DNA from: Lysinibacillus_B sp050613145 | GTDB taxonomy: Bacteria; Bacillota; Bacilli; Bacillales_A; Planococcaceae | Direction: 5' to 3' | DNA length: 64,000 nt | NCBI RefSeq assembly: GCF_050613145.1 | Contig: NZ_CP192507.1 | Span: 2,232,001-2,296,000 of the forward strand | Part shown: one piece after another, positions 60,890 through 64,000 of the stretch | Numbering within the stretch: the first letter of the stretch is position 1 | Layout of the letters: each line of letters opens with the position of its first letter | Position numbers and translations under genes: made by a program | Notes under the pieces: model-generated | The model's input: the letters and a program-made list of their open reading frames with translations, nothing else | The model's database searches: none | What the model was told of the DNA's origin: nothing

Positions 60890-61213
60890 TCATCCTTTAC
60901 GTTTTTTCATTCTAAAAAATGTAATAATCACAAACAACAGGATACTATAAATACTTACACCAACAATTAAAAGTAACGCATGATCCATTAAATATATTGG
61001 TGGATAACCACTATGTTCATTCATTTGCCATTCTTCTGCTGTATAAGTGCCCCAAATTATACTTACCATCAACATATACAGCCCAAGTGCTAAAAAAGAT
61101 TTCGTGGGAAATAAACGTGATTTCTTTTTATTCTTCACATCAAATAAGGTTAAAAAATAGATCAGCAATCCACTATATATGAGTAATTTCACTATAATTT
61201 CTGACATATTCAC
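60890..61213 (-). CDS. Small membrane protein of unknown family
   Basis: A 107-residue protein with three hydrophobic segments (about residues 6-22, 40-56 and 76-98) and a basic C-terminal tail RMKKRKG. The loop TYTAEEWQMNEHSGYPPIYLMD would be outside. SD-like GGAGAG lies before the ATG at 61213. I do not recognise the family. Confidence 0.55.
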   Translation of the reverse strand: MNMSEIIVKLLIYSGLLIYFLTLFDVKNKKKSRLFPTKSFLALGLYMLMVSIIWGTYTAEEWQMNEHSGYPPIYLMDHALLLIVGVSIYSILLFVIITFFRMKKRKG

Positions 61214-61330
61214 TATCGTTCTCTCCTTATTCTCCTTTAAAATACTTGTAAAATTAAGAAAAGATTCCTTGTTTTATATCTTACTTACTAATAACGAGCA
61301 AATTTCAAAACATATATTACCATTTGAGTA

Positions 61331-61380
61331 ACCGTTGCTTTCCGCTCCGGCACTTGCTTTCCACGGGCGAGCATCAAGCA
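61331..61380. repeat. Interspersed repeat, family 1 core, truncated copy F
   Basis: CCGTTGCTTTCCGCTCCGG, then CTTGCTTTCCACGGGCGAGC. Only the left part of the core found in copies B and E is left. Confidence 0.5.
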
Positions 61381-61471
61381 ACTATTGTTCAATAAAAAAT
61401 GAGTTGCTCAAAACAAATAAATATCCTCAGAGATTACAGGGGCTAGGTGACGATATGTGCAAATAGAAAGA

Positions 61472-61628
61472 AATTGATTTCTTTTAAAGAAGAGAAATGT
61501 TTTTCTAGCATATTGAGAAGTATTTACTTTTGCCGTAGCGCGCCATAGCCACAGGAGCCATAACAGGAGATCCAAACAGGCCACGCCTGTTTTAGCTCCT
61601 GTGTAGGCTGTGGCAAAGCGCGGAGGCT
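61472..61628. repeat. Interspersed repeat, family 2, copy 2
   Basis: GCCGTAGCGCGCCATAGCC, ACAGGAGATCCAAACAGGCC and TTTAGCTCCTGTGTAGGC, then GGCAAAGCGCGGAGGCT. It is the inverse of 34094-34286 and lacks the extra central block. A 74-codon frame within it is not a gene. Confidence 0.75.
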
Positions 61629-61660
61629 GCATTTTTGCTCATTACGAGTTACTTATTAAA

Positions 61661-61697
61661 AAACCCTCCCTTATAGCCAATTAGAAAAGGGAGGCTC
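61661..61697 (-). terminator. Terminator of the DoxX-like gene
   Basis: On the minus strand GCCTCCCTT pairs with AAGGGAGG and is followed by GTTTTTT. Confidence 0.8.
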
Positions 61698-61721
61698 TTT
61701 TCACTAAGGTATCGTCTATTA

Positions 61722-62054
61722 CTAGACAACTAAGAATAATAGTAGCAACGCTAAAAAGCCGAAGAAGATAGTGGGTAGTAGTTCTCTAAATGTCTGTGTC
61801 ACACGTAAATGTGTCCGTACACGACCAATCGCAAGCACTACTAAAATGAGTGCGCCGTACATCACCAGTGTTTCATAATAAAATCCTAGTAGTAAACAAA
61901 TCGCCGCAACCATTTCTATAAAGCCTACCGTAATACGGTGCTCATGTTTTGACAAAGCTCTTTGATACATCTCTACGCCTGCTATTTTTCTAATACCGGT
62001 CATACTAAAAACAATTACAAGTAGCAATTGAAGGACTACTCTTGCGACCTCCAT
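61722..62054 (-). CDS. DoxX-like membrane protein
   Basis: A 110-residue protein with four helices. The N-terminal half LLLVIVFSMTGIRKIAGVEMYQRALSKHEHRITVGFIEMVAAICLLLGFYY follows the DoxX/DoxD-like pattern (short helix, G-x-x-K, E-x-x-x-x-x-x-L-L-L-G). The family includes subunits of terminal-oxidase complexes and unknown membrane proteins. No function can be assigned. SD AGGAGAG precedes the ATG. Confidence 0.75.
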   Translation of the reverse strand: MEVARVVLQLLLVIVFSMTGIRKIAGVEMYQRALSKHEHRITVGFIEMVAAICLLLGFYYETLVMYGALILVVLAIGRVRTHLRVTQTFRELLPTIFFGFLALLLLFLVV

Positions 62055-62164
62055 GCTTTCCTCTCCTTTTGATTAATAACTTTCTAATTCCAAGTAAGTT
62101 GATTGTTTTCTATCATTCCATAAAATGATGTTACAAAACTACTACTAGGCTCTTCTATCCTCGC

Positions 62165-63007
62165 TTAATCAATCAAAAAATCAGAACCTGCCAATATATT
62201 ATCAGTAGGTATTTTGCATAAAATGGACTGCTCTACTGGTCCTTTATTTTTCAAATAAGATTGTACGATGTAGTAGCCAATACAGTAGCCAATACATTTG
62301 GGTAGTTGTTTCTTTCGATCACCATATAAGTAGGAGTGATGGTTTCCCACTCCTCTTACATTTAATGCTGGTACAAATGATTGTTTCCAAATCATTAGAG
62401 CTTCTTCATAGGAATAGCGCTTTGCCCATGGGGATAACGATTTTTCACCGTATAGCTCTTCTACTGCCCATTCTGCCATGCCCTCTAGCACAACGGAATC
62501 CTTTAGTAACATTTCTTGCGGCGTTTTGTTTAAATAAAACAATCGGCAAATATGGTGGTACTCATGGACAAATAAAGTGGTCAATTCGGTTTCAGCTAAA
62601 TCTGTTGTAACAAATAAAAATAAGGCTTTATTAAAAGCAACACCATTTTTATTTGCTGTTATGCCATCGAATGTTGGTCTATTGTTTGTTAATGGATATA
62701 TATAAATCCTTACCTTTGGCCCATCCCAAAGAGGCTTTAACCTTCTATACTCTTTTTTTACAATTCCCCATACATCTCTTTCTTCTAGCTGCTTTACTGT
62801 ATCATCTAAAGCCATCCATTCCTGCGGTTTAAATAGACCACTATTTAACAGCTCGTAGTAGAGAGCTTCTTGCGGTACTTGTGGGAATAGCTTTAAAAGG
62901 GGGCTCACAATCATTTCACGCTGCACTTCAGCTAGTTGATTTTTAGATTGTTGCTTACATAATTCACTTATTTTATATAGTAACTTCTGTGTAGGAATAA
63001 CCGGCAT
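62165..63007 (-). CDS. DUF2268 putative zinc metalloprotease
   Basis: A 280-residue soluble protein. The zinc motif is in TLFVHEYHHICRLF (HEYHH), with a downstream Glu in LEGMAEWAVEELYG, the gluzincin arrangement of DUF2268 proteins such as B. subtilis YjaZ. The N-terminal 90 residues are helical, and VRIYIYPLTNNRPTFDGITANKNGVAF is the conserved strand region before the site. There is no signal peptide. It may be a chaperone-protease, but the role is unproven. Confidence 0.85.
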   Translation of the reverse strand: MPVIPTQKLLYKISELCKQQSKNQLAEVQREMIVSPLLKLFPQVPQEALYYELLNSGLFKPQEWMALDDTVKQLEERDVWGIVKKEYRRLKPLWDGPKVRIYIYPLTNNRPTFDGITANKNGVAFNKALFLFVTTDLAETELTTLFVHEYHHICRLFYLNKTPQEMLLKDSVVLEGMAEWAVEELYGEKSLSPWAKRYSYEEALMIWKQSFVPALNVRGVGNHHSYLYGDRKKQLPKCIGYCIGYYIVQSYLKNKGPVEQSILCKIPTDNILAGSDFLID

Positions 63008-63112
63008 CTTCTCACCCTTTTTTCCTTATTATATGTGCTGGACGAATAGCACGTGTCTATTAATTCCCATCACATATATTAGAAGATAGCTATAGGAAAA
63101 GGAGGTTAGAAA

Positions 63113-63373
63113 ATGGGGCAATCTAATATGTACGATTTATGCTGTAAATACCAAGGGAAAAGAGTACGAATTACAGACAATCAAGGGCAAGTTCATGTTG
63201 GTACGATTACGCGTGTAAACCGAAGAATGGTTTGGATTCAACCCGATAGCGGCTTTGGTGGATTTGGCTTCGGCTTCTGGGGTCCTTACTACGGCGGTGG
63301 TAGTGGATTTGGTTACGGCATTGCACTCGGTGCTATTGCGGGCATTATCTTAACATCAGCATTCCTTTGGTAA
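63113..63373 (+). CDS. Small Gly-rich membrane protein
   Basis: An 86-residue protein. The N-terminal half has a small beta-rich segment GKRVRITDNQGQVHVGTITRVNRRMVWIQP, similar in style to SH3/KOW-like barrels. It continues with a Gly/Phe-rich stretch (about residues 47-65) and a C-terminal helix YGIALGAIAGIILTSAFLW. SD AAAGGAGG is strong. The family is not recognised; comparable small Gly-rich proteins in Bacillales are sometimes spore-associated, but nothing here proves it. Confidence 0.65.
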   Translation: MGQSNMYDLCCKYQGKRVRITDNQGQVHVGTITRVNRRMVWIQPDSGFGGFGFGFWGPYYGGGSGFGYGIALGAIAGIILTSAFLW

Positions 63374-63797
63374 AATTGATGACTTTTTTTCATTAAAGCA
63401 TTACATCACTCTCAGGCATTTGAAGTATTGACGACATCCCCCTACCTTAATTGAACTGTCTAAATGTCTGAGAGACCCTCTCCAAAATAAAAAATAGCTT
63501 GTGACGCACTCATCAACAAGCTACTTTTGTTCGGATTTAGTAACATTATGCACAATATTTTATCGTTTTAATACTTTTCTTTTCCTCATTATGAAAAATA
63601 CGATGCCTCTTACTTGCTTCAACTAGTGATACACGATGTACTATGCTATTTATCCGTCGCCCCCTATCATCAACTAATAAATGGATATTCATTAAATTCT
63701 TCGCTCATTATAAAGCCTTCTTTTCATCTAATTTGTATATTTTCACCTCTCCTTCAATACATTGAAAAGAATACTTATTGAGAAGGAGATGTGCTTA
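63374..63797. other. Intergenic region with inverted repeat before the polyketide synthase gene
   Basis: CTCTCAGGCATTT (63409-63421) and AAATGTCTGAGAG (63462-63474) are near-perfect complements 40 bp apart. A terminator-like stem, TAGCTTGT with ACAAGCTA followed by CTTTTG, is at about 63490-63527. No gene is seen. Confidence 0.4.
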
Positions 63798-64000
63798 TGC
63801 CTAAAATTGCTTCGGTTAGTACATATACACCACCTTATACATTGCAGCAATCAAACATTGAGGAATTAACGAAAGAACTATTCCAGGATAAGATTCCTAA
63901 ACTTGAACGTTTACTAACAGTATTTGCTAACGCTGACATAGACACACGAAATTTATGTGTACCTGCTGAATGGTATCATCATGAACATTCATTTGAAGAA
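63798..64000 (+). CDS. Type III polyketide synthase (BpsA-like), N-terminal part
   Basis: A frame of 67 codons open to the window edge from ATG 63798, with GAAGGAG 8 nt upstream. The N-terminus KIASVSTYTPPYTLQQSNIEELTKELF, then TRNLCVPAEWY and HSFEE, fits chalcone-synthase-like bacterial enzymes (the R-x-x-V-x-P-x-E-W-Y ... S-F-E-E block). Bacillus BpsA makes alkylpyrones. The catalytic Cys-His-Asn lie outside the window. An isoprenylcysteine methyltransferase-like partner gene would be expected next. Confidence 0.8.

Noticed and set aside
60690..60893. 67-codon minus-strand frame between yunC and a membrane gene
   Set aside because: It overlaps the yunC end, has no SD and a biased basic composition.
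61408..61632. 74-codon minus-strand frame
   Set aside because: It lies mostly within family 2 repeat copy 2, and the repeat explains the open frame.
1..64000. CRISPR arrays, tRNA or rRNA genes, phage genes
   Set aside because: No regularly spaced short repeats, tRNA-like cloverleaf or structural phage gene was noticed by eye; a dedicated scan would be needed to exclude them fully.

Overview
The window looks like the chromosome of a low-GC, endospore-forming member of the Bacillales, most probably the Lysinibacillus/Solibacillus group (Planococcaceae). Evidence for this is a gamma-type small acid-soluble spore protein (23124-23402), a B. subtilis-like yng leucine-degradation cluster, YkuS, YunC and YxcD homologues, a meso-diaminopimelate D-dehydrogenase (well known from B. 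sphaericus-type organisms) and a cell-surface 5'-nucleotidase carried on three SLH domains. No rRNA or tRNA genes, prophage or CRISPR array were seen. The genus is an inference; the family-level placement is better supported.

Layout. 1-2.7 kb: Ste24-like protease (cut by the window edge), DedA protein and a zinc-type ArsR repressor with its cation efflux pump. 2.8-7.5 kb: YjbR-like protein, AraC regulator with a transglutaminase-like gene, NylA-like amidase facing a LuxR-type regulator. 7.6-9.3 kb: a preQ1-I riboswitch operon for queuosine precursor synthesis in which queC is reduced to a 29-codon remnant before intact queD and queE. 9.4-11.4 kb: ECF sigma factor, a membrane regulator with a degenerate signal-peptidase-like domain, and a lipoprotein. 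12-19 kb: MFS exporter, PCYCGC lipoprotein, a PAS-GGDEF-EAL protein behind a Fur-like box, DUF1835 protein, YkuS and a GIY-YIG protein. 19.4-23.4 kb: AlkC/AlkD-like protein, XRE-cupin regulator facing a DMT transporter, DUF3231-like protein and sspE.

23.6-33.7 kb is a coherent catabolic island on the minus strand: TetR regulator, acyl-CoA dehydrogenase, acyl-CoA synthetase, biotin carboxylase, BCCP, HMG-CoA lyase, enoyl-CoA hydratase and carboxyltransferase, then scoA-scoB. Together these can take isovaleryl-CoA (leucine) to acetoacetate and acetyl-CoA and activate the acetoacetate. 34-37.4 kb is a repeat-rich stretch with an IS1182-type element inserted in the loop of the purU terminator. 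37.4-47.7 kb holds purU, ddh, small membrane and nucleotide-sanitation genes, the SLH 5'-nucleotidase and aconitase.

48-54 kb: a MoxR ATPase, a VWA protein and a DUF2785 protein stand divergent from a 645-residue beta-helix protein, the most system-like group of poorly described genes here. 54-64 kb: small membrane proteins, a MerR regulator with a 19-bp-spacer promoter, cupin, TsdA-like dihaem cytochrome c, an orphan OmpR-type regulator, YunC, DoxX-like and DUF2268 proteins, and the start of a type III polyketide synthase. At least two families of interspersed palindromic repeats occur several times in the intergenic regions, and one copy lies inside the insertion sequence.
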